Of a stretch of DNA of 64,000 bases, positions 36,526 through 45,769 are shown piece after piece. Origin of the DNA: Sphingorhabdus_B arenilitoris (lineage in GTDB: Bacteria; Pseudomonadota; Alphaproteobacteria; Sphingomonadales; Sphingomonadaceae). The notes beneath the pieces are model-generated. The model worked only from the letters and a program-made list of their open reading frames with translations. It was not told where the DNA came from and made no database searches. Made by a program: the position numbers and the translations under genes. Location: the NCBI RefSeq assembly GCF_042651485.1, contig NZ_JBHSDH010000011.1, positions 1-64,000 on the forward strand, read 5' to 3'. Position 1 is the first letter of the stretch. Every line of letters starts with the position of its first letter.

Positions 36526-36939
36526 GTGGGCAAGTTTGTAATTTATCGAGAGATGATCGCGCGATTGGAAGCAGCGATTGCTTGCCGATATTTTCTTGAG
36601 GCTTCTTGGTATGCGTATGCACTTCTTGAAGATCGATTGATATCATTGCTCGAGTCGAGTGGCGGAAATCCAAGCATGCGAATGATGGGACCAAAAATCG
36701 GTGCTCTGCAAACTAGGGCAGCATCAGATTCTTCGCTGGCCGCCAATTTCGAGTATACGCGGCTTAACGCGTGGAAAGATGCGCGCAACGATCTGATGCA
36801 CGCCATGGCAGAAGGATCAATCCCAATAGGCGACATAGATCTTCGGGCAGAAGCGCTGGCCATAGAAGGTGCCTCTTTGGTTCGGCTATACAGCGCAGCA
36901 GCTCGACGTCAGAAGCGGAACGTTGGGAGGACCCGCTGA
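36526..36939 (+). CDS. HEPN-motif protein
   Basis: A GTG start at 36526 with GAGG five bases before it. The 137 residues are nearly all helical: YRYFLEASWYAYALLEDRLI-type helices, then WKDARNDLMHAMAEG, where R87-x4-H92 is the Rx4-6H catalytic motif of HEPN ribonucleases common in toxin-antitoxin and anti-phage systems. No nucleotidyltransferase antitoxin is seen next to it, so the partner, if any, is unclear. It could alternatively be a non-catalytic HEPN homologue. Confidence 0.55.
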   Translation: MGKFVIYREMIARLEAAIACRYFLEASWYAYALLEDRLISLLESSGGNPSMRMMGPKIGALQTRAASDSSLAANFEYTRLNAWKDARNDLMHAMAEGSIPIGDIDLRAEALAIEGASLVRLYSAAARRQKRNVGRTR

Positions 36940-36995
36940 TATTGAATCAGATGGTCGATGCGACCAAACACTTGGACATCCGTATCTCGGGCGAG

Positions 36996-37616
36996 CTACA
37001 GTCTTTCGCCGGGCATCTGAGGGGAACCAGACCGGTCCGCAAGGGCGCGCAGCCGATCAAGGTATAGCGTCTTCGCTTCATACTCCGCATTGTGAAGGCG
37101 TCTCACGGTATCGATCCGATTGCGCCCTCGCGGTCGTGGTTGACCACCCGGCCCGCCTAGTCGGCTGCGCAGCTTTTCGGCCTTGCGGCGAGCGCGGGAA
37201 ACGTCGTTCATGCCCTGCACCGCATAGTTCAGCCGTTGCGCCTCGCGTGAGCCGAACCGGCCTCTGGCATAATAGATCACTTCACATCGCCGCGCCGTAA
37301 ACGGGCAGATGAAATAGCAACGATAGCCGCCAAACGGTGTTGGCATCATTTCGATGGCAACATGCTGCTTGATGGCACCATCGGGCATATCGCCCCAAAT
37401 TGTCATGCTGCCGCCACGCTCAATGTCGCTGAGATCGACGCGAAGGCGCGCGCTAGCAGCACTGAGGCCGTTAATTGTCCAGCAAACGATGTCGATGATA
37501 CATTCGCCCTGACAAACGAGGCCTATTCGCCGCAAAACGCGAATGTCGAGTGCCAACATTTCCTCGACATTGCCAATCTGTGTTGATCGCCGTGCACCTG
37601 ATCCGATGCCACCCAT
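36996..37616 (-). CDS. Conserved hypothetical protein
   Basis: A 206-residue protein starting MGGIGSGARRST, with GGYRCYFICPFTARRCEVIY followed by a basic helix SRARRKAEKLRSRLGGPGGQ. This resembles an alphaproteobacterial family beginning MGGxGSGR and carrying a zinc-ribbon-like CP..C..R..LY segment, here with reduced cysteines. Function unknown. It ends 57 bases from the HEPN-motif gene, convergent with it. Confidence 0.55.
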   Translation of the reverse strand: MGGIGSGARRSTQIGNVEEMLALDIRVLRRIGLVCQGECIIDIVCWTINGLSAASARLRVDLSDIERGGSMTIWGDMPDGAIKQHVAIEMMPTPFGGYRCYFICPFTARRCEVIYYARGRFGSREAQRLNYAVQGMNDVSRARRKAEKLRSRLGGPGGQPRPRGRNRIDTVRRLHNAEYEAKTLYLDRLRALADRSGSPQMPGERL

Positions 37617-38109
37617 GAAAGCCTCCTACATTTCGGACCGGATTATACATCGAGAGCGTCCACGTCTCAGGCCTAAAATCCGGCTCTGCAAGTAGCGGCT
37701 TTGAGTCTCTCAAGCTAGCTATTCAACGAAATACTGTGGATTGGGGCAGGTAAGATGTCAGTCGAGTACGGTAACAGACGTTCTTTAGCGGTACCGCAGT
37801 TGGGCGTTAATTTGGATATCTCAACGCAGGGATAATGCTCCACTGCTGCCCTATTGTGCTAAGCGGCCTGCCGAAGCAGGCGCTGCCCATCATTGTGCTC
37901 TCTCTGGCTGTCGATGGAAACGCTTTGCACGAAATAGTTTGATTAAGATCAGGCGAAATGCCCTGCTCACCCAGCTTTCCATTGCCTGCACGACATACCT
38001 GTCCCATACACGCCAGCGACACGGCGAAAGAGTTTGTTGTTCGAGTGCCTGATGTGTGTACCGGCATCTGCGTCGATTTTGGGGTGAACAAATGAAAGGT
38101 GTGAACGCA
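37617..38109. other. Intergenic stretch upstream of the methyltransferase cassette
   Basis: About 490 bases without a gene I can support. It contains one perfect 6-bp hairpin gcctgccgaagcaggc (37866-37881). It presumably carries the promoter of the methyltransferase genes, but no clear -35/-10 pair stands out. A minus-strand frame at 37807-38091 lacks coding character. Confidence 0.4.
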
Positions 38110-39450
38110 ATGATCGATTTTGCTAAGAACTCTGGAGCAACAGCTTCACGATACGGCGAAATTTTGCACAGCTACGCGGCTATTGAAAACCAGACCGTTA
38201 TCGAAAATGAAGATGCTCGAACGACCTATAGGTCGGCAGTGAACTTTATCGAATCAATGCAAGTTTCAAGGCACCGGTGGTTTCCGTATAAGGAAGGGTT
38301 CTCCCCCAGTTTTGTGCGTGAATTTATCGGTGAGTTTGCACATGAAACAGGCATCATTTTTGATCCGTTTTCCGGTTCTGGCACCACAGCTTTGGTGGCT
38401 GCTGGCATGGGTAGACCAGCGATAGGTTTTGATGTGAGCGCGTTGACAACCTTTATTGCTCGCACAAAAGCTCTTGTGCTTGATGAATCCGAACTTGCTC
38501 TGTTCAGGCTGGCAATCGAGGAGTTCAAAAGTGTGCCGCTGCGGAAAATGGCTACTCAGCCGGAAAATGCGACAGTTTGTAGCTACTTTTACCCAGAGCA
38601 CTTAGCTGCGCTGCTAAGGGTCAAGGCATATTATCGAGACGTTTCCAATGCCTCTGTCGCATCGCTCATCAAGCTTGCATTTCTCGGTGCGATCGAGCCT
38701 TTTTCTACTCATCGTAAAGCCGGAAATGGGGTCAAGCGAAAGAAGAAATTTTCCCGACCGCCCAACGAAGAAATAGCGTTTGACGAAATCCGTCAATTCG
38801 TAGTTCGTCAGTTAGAAATATACTTTGAAGATATCAAAAGTGACAGTATTTTCAATCCGCCTGAATATCGACTAAAATCATCTTTGAATGAAAGTGGATT
38901 TGCTTTCGATGAAAAAATCTCATGTGTTTTGACATCGCCTCCCTATGCAAACTGTTTCGATTACAGCAAAATATATATGTCGGAACTTTGGCTGGGCGAT
39001 TTTTTTCAAAACAAAAACGATCAAGCCGACTTTCGGACCCAGTCTGTGCGTTCACACGTACATGCAAGTTGGGATCCGCGCAATTCGGAGTTCGGTTCCG
39101 ATTTGGTTGATCGGCTCATCAAACCTCAGATTGAGGAGCAGAAGTTATGGTCCCCGAAGATTGGAACTATGCTATCTGGATATTTTCAGGATCTAGGTCA
39201 TTTCCTCGTTGCAATAAAGCCCATGCTCGCGGCTGGCGCACCTCTTGGCTTTGTGGTGGGAAATTCATTCTATGGTGGTGTTACGGTAGCGACTGACCTA
39301 ATACTTGCTGACCTCGCACGCAAGCATGGCTATGCGATTGACAGAATTCGAGTTTATCGCGGGGTCATTCCTTCGTCACAACAGTATCGAAATATGGGCG
39401 CCAATCGCAAATACATGCGTGAAAGCCTAGTGGTTATCAGGAACGCTTGA
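38110..39450 (+). CDS. DNA methyltransferase 1 of a putative restriction-modification cassette
   Basis: The start at 38110 has AAAGGTG eight bases upstream; Mets at 38092 and 38056 are alternatives. The 446 residues include RWFPYKEGFSPSFVREFI (motif X-like), the AdoMet motif DPFSGSGTT (85-93) and the catalytic motif TSPPYANCFDY (275-285). TSPPY is typical of N4-cytosine enzymes, although N6-adenine cannot be excluded. Motif order X-I-IV with ~185 residues between I and IV suggests an internal target-recognition region. The stop (TGA) is followed directly by the next ATG with no gap, so the two methyltransferases are translated together. Confidence 0.85.
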   Translation: MIDFAKNSGATASRYGEILHSYAAIENQTVIENEDARTTYRSAVNFIESMQVSRHRWFPYKEGFSPSFVREFIGEFAHETGIIFDPFSGSGTTALVAAGMGRPAIGFDVSALTTFIARTKALVLDESELALFRLAIEEFKSVPLRKMATQPENATVCSYFYPEHLAALLRVKAYYRDVSNASVASLIKLAFLGAIEPFSTHRKAGNGVKRKKKFSRPPNEEIAFDEIRQFVVRQLEIYFEDIKSDSIFNPPEYRLKSSLNESGFAFDEKISCVLTSPPYANCFDYSKIYMSELWLGDFFQNKNDQADFRTQSVRSHVHASWDPRNSEFGSDLVDRLIKPQIEEQKLWSPKIGTMLSGYFQDLGHFLVAIKPMLAAGAPLGFVVGNSFYGGVTVATDLILADLARKHGYAIDRIRVYRGVIPSSQQYRNMGANRKYMRESLVVIRNA

Positions 39451-40695
39451 ATGTTGGATAGAAGATTTATCTCGTCTCAATCCTGGGGCGCCAATATTGA
39501 ATTTCCGTCGAGTAGAGAGCTTAGAGGGTCACCACATTATGTGGGGGGACGTTACCCCTGTAGAAGCGTTGCCTTTGTGCCGCGAATGATCCTTCAGAAA
39601 ACTGCCGAAGTAAAGCGCGACTTTGCCGTCCTTGATCCGTTTATGGGGTCAGGCACGACAGCTATCGAAGCAGGCACCCTCGCGAATGCCGTTTATGGTG
39701 TTGAAGTTGATGCTTATGCGAGACTTATTGCGACGGCCTCCACCACTCCCCTGAGTAGGCAATCGATAGAACGTTTGTATCGAGTATTGGATGATATTGA
39801 AAAGGCTGGCGCTGTCGCCGGCGATCCCAAACTAAGGCCTTCACTGGCTAATATCGAATATTGGTTCACCGAACAAAGTTTCGACGAACTGCTGTCGCTC
39901 AAAAGTTATCTCTTTGGATTAGGGCTCGACGTAGCGGAGCATAATCTGCTTCTCACGGCTTTTGGTGACATTATTCGAGCCTGTTCAAAAGCTGAGCGAC
40001 AGTCTCTCAAGCCATATATCTCGACCAAATATGACAAGCAGATCAAGCCTACCATTCCGGAATTTCAAAAAGTTGCGCGGCAGTACCTTAATGCAATTGA
40101 AAAACTCGATCCTACTGATTTTTGTGCGATTGAGTGGCTGGGCCATGATGCGACCGCCTTTGAGGCGGAAGCTCCTATCGATCTCGCGATCACGTCACCG
40201 CCATATATTAACGCGATGGACTATACGCGCTGCATCAAGCTTGAGAGTGCCTGGATTGGAACTTGTGACGACGCATCGCTACAAAAGACAAAATCTTTGC
40301 AGTTGGGAGAAGCTTCACGGCGTCATCAATCTGTTGAAAATTGGATAGACGAGCTTTGCCGAAGCAAATTTGGTCGCTTGCTTGAGTTGGATAATGCGCG
40401 GTTTGGAACTGCTGTTGCATATTTCGATGATATGGCGAAAAATTTAAGTTCCGTACAGCAAGCGTTGACCGAGGACGGCAAATATTATCTAATAATCGGC
40501 AATAGTCGATTACGCGGCGTGGAGATTGAAACGCACCGAATCATTGCAGAGATCGCGATAATGCTGGGTTTTGACTGGTCTGGCTATTTTACTTACAAAA
40601 TCAAAGATCATCGCACCTCAATTCCTCGAGGTGATCGCGGTGGAAAAATTGACATTGAGCATGTCGTCGAGCTGACCAAGAATAAAAACTCGTAG
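39451..40695 (+). CDS. DNA methyltransferase 2 of the same cassette
   Basis: A 414-residue relative of the preceding gene: LDPFMGSGTTAIEA (motif I, Asp at 62) and ITSPPYINAMDYTRC (TSPPY at 248-252), with GGRYPCRSVAFVPRMI before motif I. Sequence outside the motifs differs strongly from the first, so this is not a recent duplication. Paired methyltransferases are known from systems with asymmetric target sites, one enzyme per strand. It starts immediately after the stop of methyltransferase 1. The DUF3883 gene follows about 50 bases downstream. Confidence 0.85.
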   Translation: MLDRRFISSQSWGANIEFPSSRELRGSPHYVGGRYPCRSVAFVPRMILQKTAEVKRDFAVLDPFMGSGTTAIEAGTLANAVYGVEVDAYARLIATASTTPLSRQSIERLYRVLDDIEKAGAVAGDPKLRPSLANIEYWFTEQSFDELLSLKSYLFGLGLDVAEHNLLLTAFGDIIRACSKAERQSLKPYISTKYDKQIKPTIPEFQKVARQYLNAIEKLDPTDFCAIEWLGHDATAFEAEAPIDLAITSPPYINAMDYTRCIKLESAWIGTCDDASLQKTKSLQLGEASRRHQSVENWIDELCRSKFGRLLELDNARFGTAVAYFDDMAKNLSSVQQALTEDGKYYLIIGNSRLRGVEIETHRIIAEIAIMLGFDWSGYFTYKIKDHRTSIPRGDRGGKIDIEHVVELTKNKNS

Positions 40696-40698
40696 ATT

Positions 40699-40713
40699 AA
40701 ATCGATCTATGAT
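40699..40713 (+). repeat. 15-bp direct repeat, left copy
   Basis: The 15 bases aaatcgatctatgat begin 4 bases after the stop of methyltransferase 2. An identical copy lies at 42423-42437 after the DUF3883 gene, so the pair brackets that gene exactly. Confidence 0.75.
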
Positions 40714-40747
40714 GCCAATCTGAGCCATCCGGCAAATGGGGTGGGGC

Positions 40748-42412
40748 ATGGTCAGCAGTCAATTCTTATATTCCTATACCGACCAGCTTGTTAGTGGCGA
40801 CCTGGTTGATTGGGTCGAAGGGCCCTTGGCGTCGGTTCCGCCTCCGCAATATAGGCTGAGCACAGGCTTTCAGGAAACTTTAGGCGCTTCGTCGTCTGGA
40901 ACCCGTACGCGTGCGCTAGAAGGATACAATTTGGGCTTACTAACCGGTCGCTTGGTTAGGGCACAAGCTGGATCGGTCGGGGTTCCGCTTGGCTGGGCTG
41001 CGGTTATCGATGGCCAGCTTCCGCTGACAACGCTCGGTAATTATTCGTATATTGTTGGGCGCGCGTGGCGCGATGGAGAAACGGCTGAACTTGATGCTGC
41101 ACTCGACTTGCTGGCATGTAGCCAAATTCTTCATGTTGGCTTTAAAGCTAATGATCGATGGTTCGTCACAGCATCTCTTATGGCAACAATAAAAGCGCAG
41201 CTCGAACTCCAGCTTGGCAAGCAGCTAACCGATAACGAGTTGCGCTATCTGTCAGGAGCGGTGATCAACACGCTCGATAGTGCCGACCGCAACCTGATCT
41301 TACAACCCTATATTGACAGATCGTCAGTGAACGAACTTCTATTCGATTTTGAGAATAAACCAAATAAGAAATTCAATCTGCAAGATATTCCTGAAATTGT
41401 ATCGAACAATGAAATTAACATTAATGAGATAGCCAAAGCGAAGGCTGCCTTGTTTTGGGCCCAAGCACAGCGTGGGATTTATTCGCGAGCAATGCGCTCC
41501 GCCGGATTTGATGTTATAGCCGAGTTCACGAAGGTCGATCAGAAATTAGCTGCGTTGGGAAAGCCTAATCTTCTAACATCGATTTTTGAAGATATTGCAG
41601 AGTCGAGAGCAAATCCGGGCATTTTTCGAGTGGCTGCTGAGCAATTCTCCGAGCATAGCGATCTGATCACTGAGTGGGACAATTATGAAGAGCAGCTGCT
41701 CGAGCTTGTCAATAAAATTGCAGAGCAAACTGACATTGAGAATGCCCCGAAAATTTGGAAAGCGATTCAAAAGTCTCTGCACAATTCTAACAATGCACCC
41801 GAGATCGAAGGTGACGCGATGCCGCCCGGTGAGACGGGTGATCAAGTTTCGCCCAGTGATGAAATGTCGTCGCTGGATGATGAAACAAATTCAGATCTGG
41901 CGAGCATTGCAGCCTATATAGTCGAGGCCTTTGAGGAACTTTTGGAAGATCAGCCTGAGCCATCAAAACAGCCGCAGAAGGCTAAAGCTGGCTCAAAAGT
42001 TGCCAAGACAGATCACGCCAAGAAAGATGCCAAAAACAGAAAGCTCGGTTTCCAAGGCGAGCAATTCGTTGTGGAATATGAAAAAGCACGGTTGGTCCGC
42101 ACCGGAAGAGATGACCTTGCCCAAAAGGTTGAATGGGTATCCAAAGAGATTGGCGATGGCTTGGGGTATGACATCCTTTCTTTTCAGGAAGATGGAACCA
42201 AGTTTCACATCGAAGTGAAGACAACAAATGGGGGTAAAGCAACACCATTCTACATTTCTGTGAACGAACTTGAGGTGTGGCGCGACAAGGTTGACAATTA
42301 TTGCCTATACCGCGTTTTTCGGTTTGCCAAAGGCCCAAAGCTCTTTGTGATTTCTGGGGATCCAATTATCGCACTTAAATTGGAACCAATGACATTCCGC
42401 GCGCGTGTGTGA
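40748..42412 (+). CDS. DUF3883 protein, putative restriction endonuclease of the cassette
   Basis: I prefer the Met at 40748, behind a G-rich stretch; 40736 is also possible. The 554 residues have a large unknown N-terminal region (FQETLGASSSGTRTRALEGY and helical segments), an acidic, probably flexible linker at about 350-420, and a C-terminal DUF3883 domain beginning KLGFQGEQFVVEYEKARL. There GLGYDILSF carries Asp475 and FHIEVKTT carries Glu489-x-Lys491, i.e. D-x13-ExK of the PD-(D/E)xK nuclease fold. Next to two methyltransferases, the simplest reading is the restriction subunit; no helicase or ATP-binding motif is visible. Confidence 0.75.
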   Translation: MVSSQFLYSYTDQLVSGDLVDWVEGPLASVPPPQYRLSTGFQETLGASSSGTRTRALEGYNLGLLTGRLVRAQAGSVGVPLGWAAVIDGQLPLTTLGNYSYIVGRAWRDGETAELDAALDLLACSQILHVGFKANDRWFVTASLMATIKAQLELQLGKQLTDNELRYLSGAVINTLDSADRNLILQPYIDRSSVNELLFDFENKPNKKFNLQDIPEIVSNNEININEIAKAKAALFWAQAQRGIYSRAMRSAGFDVIAEFTKVDQKLAALGKPNLLTSIFEDIAESRANPGIFRVAAEQFSEHSDLITEWDNYEEQLLELVNKIAEQTDIENAPKIWKAIQKSLHNSNNAPEIEGDAMPPGETGDQVSPSDEMSSLDDETNSDLASIAAYIVEAFEELLEDQPEPSKQPQKAKAGSKVAKTDHAKKDAKNRKLGFQGEQFVVEYEKARLVRTGRDDLAQKVEWVSKEIGDGLGYDILSFQEDGTKFHIEVKTTNGGKATPFYISVNELEVWRDKVDNYCLYRVFRFAKGPKLFVISGDPIIALKLEPMTFRARV

Positions 42413-42422
42413 ACACCTTGTG

Positions 42423-42437
42423 AAATCGATCTATGAT
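42423..42437 (+). repeat. 15-bp direct repeat, right copy
   Basis: Identical to 40699-40713 (aaatcgatctatgat), starting 11 bases after the DUF3883 stop codon and about 100 bases before the tRNA-Lys 3' end. Confidence 0.75.
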
Positions 42438-42537
42438 TAGATTTCTAGCCTAGAGTTTTCATATCGGTCTCTGGTGCCCAATCGGGACCCCGATCAACTA
42501 AATAGCCCACACGCCCGATCCAAGTCATTGAAAGAAA

Positions 42538-42613
<76 letters not shown>

Positions 42614-42706
42614 ACATTTTTTGAGGAGCAGACATGATATCACATCATTCCGCTACGACCGAGGATTTGGTGCTTTATACGGTCAATGTCAAGGGCTGCG
42701 GCGCTG

Positions 42707-43825
42707 CTATCCTGCGAATTTGCCTTGGCGGGATCCTGGATGCCGCTCAATCGACATGATAATCCCAATGCATAGCATCATGGTCAGCATATTATTGCCG
42801 CCATGGCTCATAAACGGAAGCGGTAGGCCAGCGACCGGTGCAAATCCCACCACCATCAACAGGTTAATCGCCGCATAGAAAAATATCGTGCAAGTCAGCC
42901 CGGCCGCCACCAGCTGCCCATAACGGGATTTGCTGGCCATAGAGACGCGCAAGCCCCAGCGGAACAGCAGGAACAGGCAGAATAGCGTGAACAGCCCGCC
43001 CATCAGGCCCCATTCCTCGGACATGGTGGCAAAGACGAAATCGGTGTGACCTTCGGGCAAATAATCCAAATGGCTTTGCGTGCCATTGCCAAAACCTTTG
43101 CCGAATATACCGCCCGAACCAATCGCAATTTTCGATTGAGTGATATGGTATCCTGCGCCTAGCGGATCTTTTTCTGGATCCAGGAATATCAAAACGCGAT
43201 TTTGCTGATATTCCTTCATCCCGAAAAAATAGACGAGCGGCGTAAGGACCGCTAATGCGCCGCCAGCCCCCAAAAAATAGATCAGCGGTAAGCCCGCCAG
43301 AAAGCCGACGACGGCTACACCGAAAATATAGGCGATGGAAGAGTCCAAATCAGGTTGCAGGATCACCAGCGCACTGGGTAGGGCAATGAGCAGGCCAAGC
43401 GGCCATATTGCGTCAAAGCTGTTAATCTTTGTCGCCGGTAGCCGGTCAAAAAACCATGCAGCCGCAAGCACGACCGCTGGTTTCATCAGCTCAGACGGCT
43501 GGATCGTCATAAATCCGATGTTGATCCACCGCTGACTGCCGCCGCCAACTTGCCCGATCATTTCCACAATGAACAGCATCGCCAAAGTACCAACGTAAAT
43601 CGGCCAGGTGAGTTTTTTCCAAAAATCCAATGGAAACCGGGACATTACAATGGCCATCGCCAGAAAAACGAGGAAGCGGATCATATGCTGCCCGGCCCAT
43701 GGCTGAAAACTTCCGCCGGCCGCCGAATAAAGCACCATAGTGCCAAAGCTGGTCATGGTGAATAACAGCAGGATTAGACGCCAAGGCAGCGAGGCGATAG
43801 GGGCAGGAATGATGCCGCGTGTCAT
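42707..43825 (-). CDS. rodA: Rod-shape peptidoglycan polymerase RodA (SEDS family)
   Basis: A 372-residue protein with about ten membrane segments, including FDRLPATKINSFDAIWPLGL and the SEDS signature QPDLDSSIAYI near the middle; GGIFGKGFGNGTQSHLDYLPEGHTDFVFA is the conserved extracellular loop, and MSHGGNNMLTMM lies near the C-terminus. It polymerises lipid II into glycan during elongation, together with PBP2 encoded immediately upstream (ATGA overlap). Confidence 0.96.
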   Translation of the reverse strand: MTRGIIPAPIASLPWRLILLLFTMTSFGTMVLYSAAGGSFQPWAGQHMIRFLVFLAMAIVMSRFPLDFWKKLTWPIYVGTLAMLFIVEMIGQVGGGSQRWINIGFMTIQPSELMKPAVVLAAAWFFDRLPATKINSFDAIWPLGLLIALPSALVILQPDLDSSIAYIFGVAVVGFLAGLPLIYFLGAGGALAVLTPLVYFFGMKEYQQNRVLIFLDPEKDPLGAGYHITQSKIAIGSGGIFGKGFGNGTQSHLDYLPEGHTDFVFATMSEEWGLMGGLFTLFCLFLLFRWGLRVSMASKSRYGQLVAAGLTCTIFFYAAINLLMVVGFAPVAGLPLPFMSHGGNNMLTMMLCIGIIMSIERHPGSRQGKFAG

Positions 43826-45756
43826 ATCGGGTCGGCCTCTTTTTTCTGCGCGGCTTCGCTGTCGGCTTTGCTTGGTCCATTGCTGGCTGCGGTAAAGGCA
43901 GCGAGCGAACGCGCCATGCGTTGTTCCGGTGTGCCGCCCCAGCCTGCTTCAAGCGATTCAAGCGTCGCCATCGCTTGTTCCCGGTCATAGAGGAATGTCA
44001 GCACATCCTTGGCCACCGGAGCCGCAGCGCGTGCGCCTCCCATCCCATGTTCGATAACAACCGACGCGCCATAACGGGGGTTTCCCACCGGCGCGAAACA
44101 TACGAACAGACCATGGTCGCGGTGCTTCCAAAGCCCGCCTTTGCCCCGGTAACTGCCGGTGATAGCTCGCACCTGCGCCGTACCGGTTTTGCCCGCCAAT
44201 TTCACATCGGGGATATCAAGGCGGCTCCGCACCGCTGTGCCTGCCCCATTGACGACCAAATCCATACCATCGCGCGCCACCGCCAAATGTTCCTCAGGAA
44301 AAGGCAAGTGCGGCGCGGCTTTACGCTTTTTATAAAGGATATGGGGATCGACCTTTAACCCCGATGCAATTCGCGCCGCCATAACCGCCAGCTGCAACGG
44401 GCTGGTCAGCACATAGCCCTGACCAATCACGGCATTCAGCGTATCTGACCGGGCCCACTCTTTATCATATTTGCGCTTCATCCATTCGCTATCGGGGATG
44501 GTGCCATAATATTGCGATTGGAAAGGCAGATCAAATTCCTGACCCAGTCCAAACTCGCGGGCCACAGGCGCGATTGCGTCATAACCAACGCGGTTGCCCA
44601 TCGAATAGAAATAGGTGTTACAGCTTTTCATGATCGCATTGCGCATATTCATCGTGCCATGATGGCCGAGGCATTTGAACACACGGTTGCCAAGCCGGTA
44701 ACCCCCGCCGCAAAATACGGTTTCATCGGGGTCAATACCATGTTTTTGGAAAGCGACCGCAGCCATCGGTTTCAAAGTCGATCCGGGGGGATAGAGCCCC
44801 TGCAATGATTTATTGAGCAGCGGGATATGATCATCTTCGCGCAGCCATTTATATTCGAGCGAGCCAATGCCATCCGAGAAACTATTGGGGTCAAAGCTCG
44901 GCATGGACACCATGCACAATAGATCACCGGTCCAACAATCAAAAATTATCACCGATCCCGATTCTTGTCCCAAACGCCGGGCGGCATAATTATGGAGATC
45001 AATGTCGATCGTCAGCTGCACTGGGTCGCCCGGAATATCGCCTTTGGTGCTAAGATCACGGACGATTTTACCGCGTGCGGTCACCTCCACCCTTTTTGCG
45101 CCGGGTGTCCCCTTCAATTGTTCCTCATAACTTTTCTCAAGTCCGGCCTTACCGATTTTGAAACCTGGCGTGATCAACAGGGGATCGCGTCGCTCCTGAT
45201 ATTCTTCGGCCGATACAACGCCGACATAGCCGATTAAATGACCGACGGCCGGGCCGCTGGGATAATAGCGGGAAAAACCCTGCCGCGGGGATACACCGGG
45301 CAGTTCGGGCAAACGCACGCTGACCTTGGCATAGCTATCATAATCTAGGCCGTCGGCCACTTGGATTGGCTGAAACCCCTTTGCCTTTTTCAATTCCCGG
45401 CTGACCCGTTCGGTGGCATCCTGCGACAGGTTCAACAGCTTGCTCAGCGTAGCAACGGTTTTTTCTTTATTGACCACACGTTCAGGGATCAAATCGACCC
45501 GAAAATCGGCGCGGTTGGTGGCGATGGGCTTGCCGTAACGGTCGATAAACCAGCCCCGGCGCGGCGGAATAAGCGTCAGATTAACCCGGTTGCTTTCCGA
45601 CAATAGCTTATATTTTTCATTTTCCGCCACCGCAATATAGGCCATGCGAGCGGACAGCACGAGCCCAAGCGCCGCCTGCACGCCGCCGATGAACATGGTT
45701 CGGCGCGTGAAAGTAAAATTTTGCTGGGCAGAAGAAACCGGCTTGGGAGATTTCAT
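43822..45756 (-). CDS. mrdA: Penicillin-binding protein 2 (elongation transpeptidase)
   Basis: The ATG at 45756 was chosen; the longer frame starts with TTG and would overlap mreD. An N-terminal membrane anchor (FIGGVQAALGLVLSARMAYI) is followed by the dimerisation domain (RRGWFIDRYGKPIATNRADF) and the transpeptidase domain with YPPGSTLKPMAA (active-site Ser), SCNTYFYSMG (SxN) and AGKTGTAQV (KTG). It cross-links peptidoglycan made by RodA in the lateral wall. The C-terminal ~40 residues are Ala/Lys-rich and variable. Confidence 0.96.
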   Translation of the reverse strand: MKSPKPVSSAQQNFTFTRRTMFIGGVQAALGLVLSARMAYIAVAENEKYKLLSESNRVNLTLIPPRRGWFIDRYGKPIATNRADFRVDLIPERVVNKEKTVATLSKLLNLSQDATERVSRELKKAKGFQPIQVADGLDYDSYAKVSVRLPELPGVSPRQGFSRYYPSGPAVGHLIGYVGVVSAEEYQERRDPLLITPGFKIGKAGLEKSYEEQLKGTPGAKRVEVTARGKIVRDLSTKGDIPGDPVQLTIDIDLHNYAARRLGQESGSVIIFDCWTGDLLCMVSMPSFDPNSFSDGIGSLEYKWLREDDHIPLLNKSLQGLYPPGSTLKPMAAVAFQKHGIDPDETVFCGGGYRLGNRVFKCLGHHGTMNMRNAIMKSCNTYFYSMGNRVGYDAIAPVAREFGLGQEFDLPFQSQYYGTIPDSEWMKRKYDKEWARSDTLNAVIGQGYVLTSPLQLAVMAARIASGLKVDPHILYKKRKAAPHLPFPEEHLAVARDGMDLVVNGAGTAVRSRLDIPDVKLAGKTGTAQVRAITGSYRGKGGLWKHRDHGLFVCFAPVGNPRYGASVVIEHGMGGARAAAPVAKDVLTFLYDREQAMATLESLEAGWGGTPEQRMARSLAAFTAASNGPSKADSEAAQKKEADPI

Positions 45757-45769
45757 GACAGGGCCATTA

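Noticed and set aside
36951..37067. Short plus-strand frame after the HEPN-motif gene as an antitoxin
   Set aside because: Only 38 codons, overlaps the end of the better supported minus-strand gene, and has no recognisable antitoxin motif.
37807..38091. Minus-strand 94-codon frame before the methyltransferases
   Set aside because: No ribosome binding site, no recognisable domain and unlike neighbouring coding sequence.
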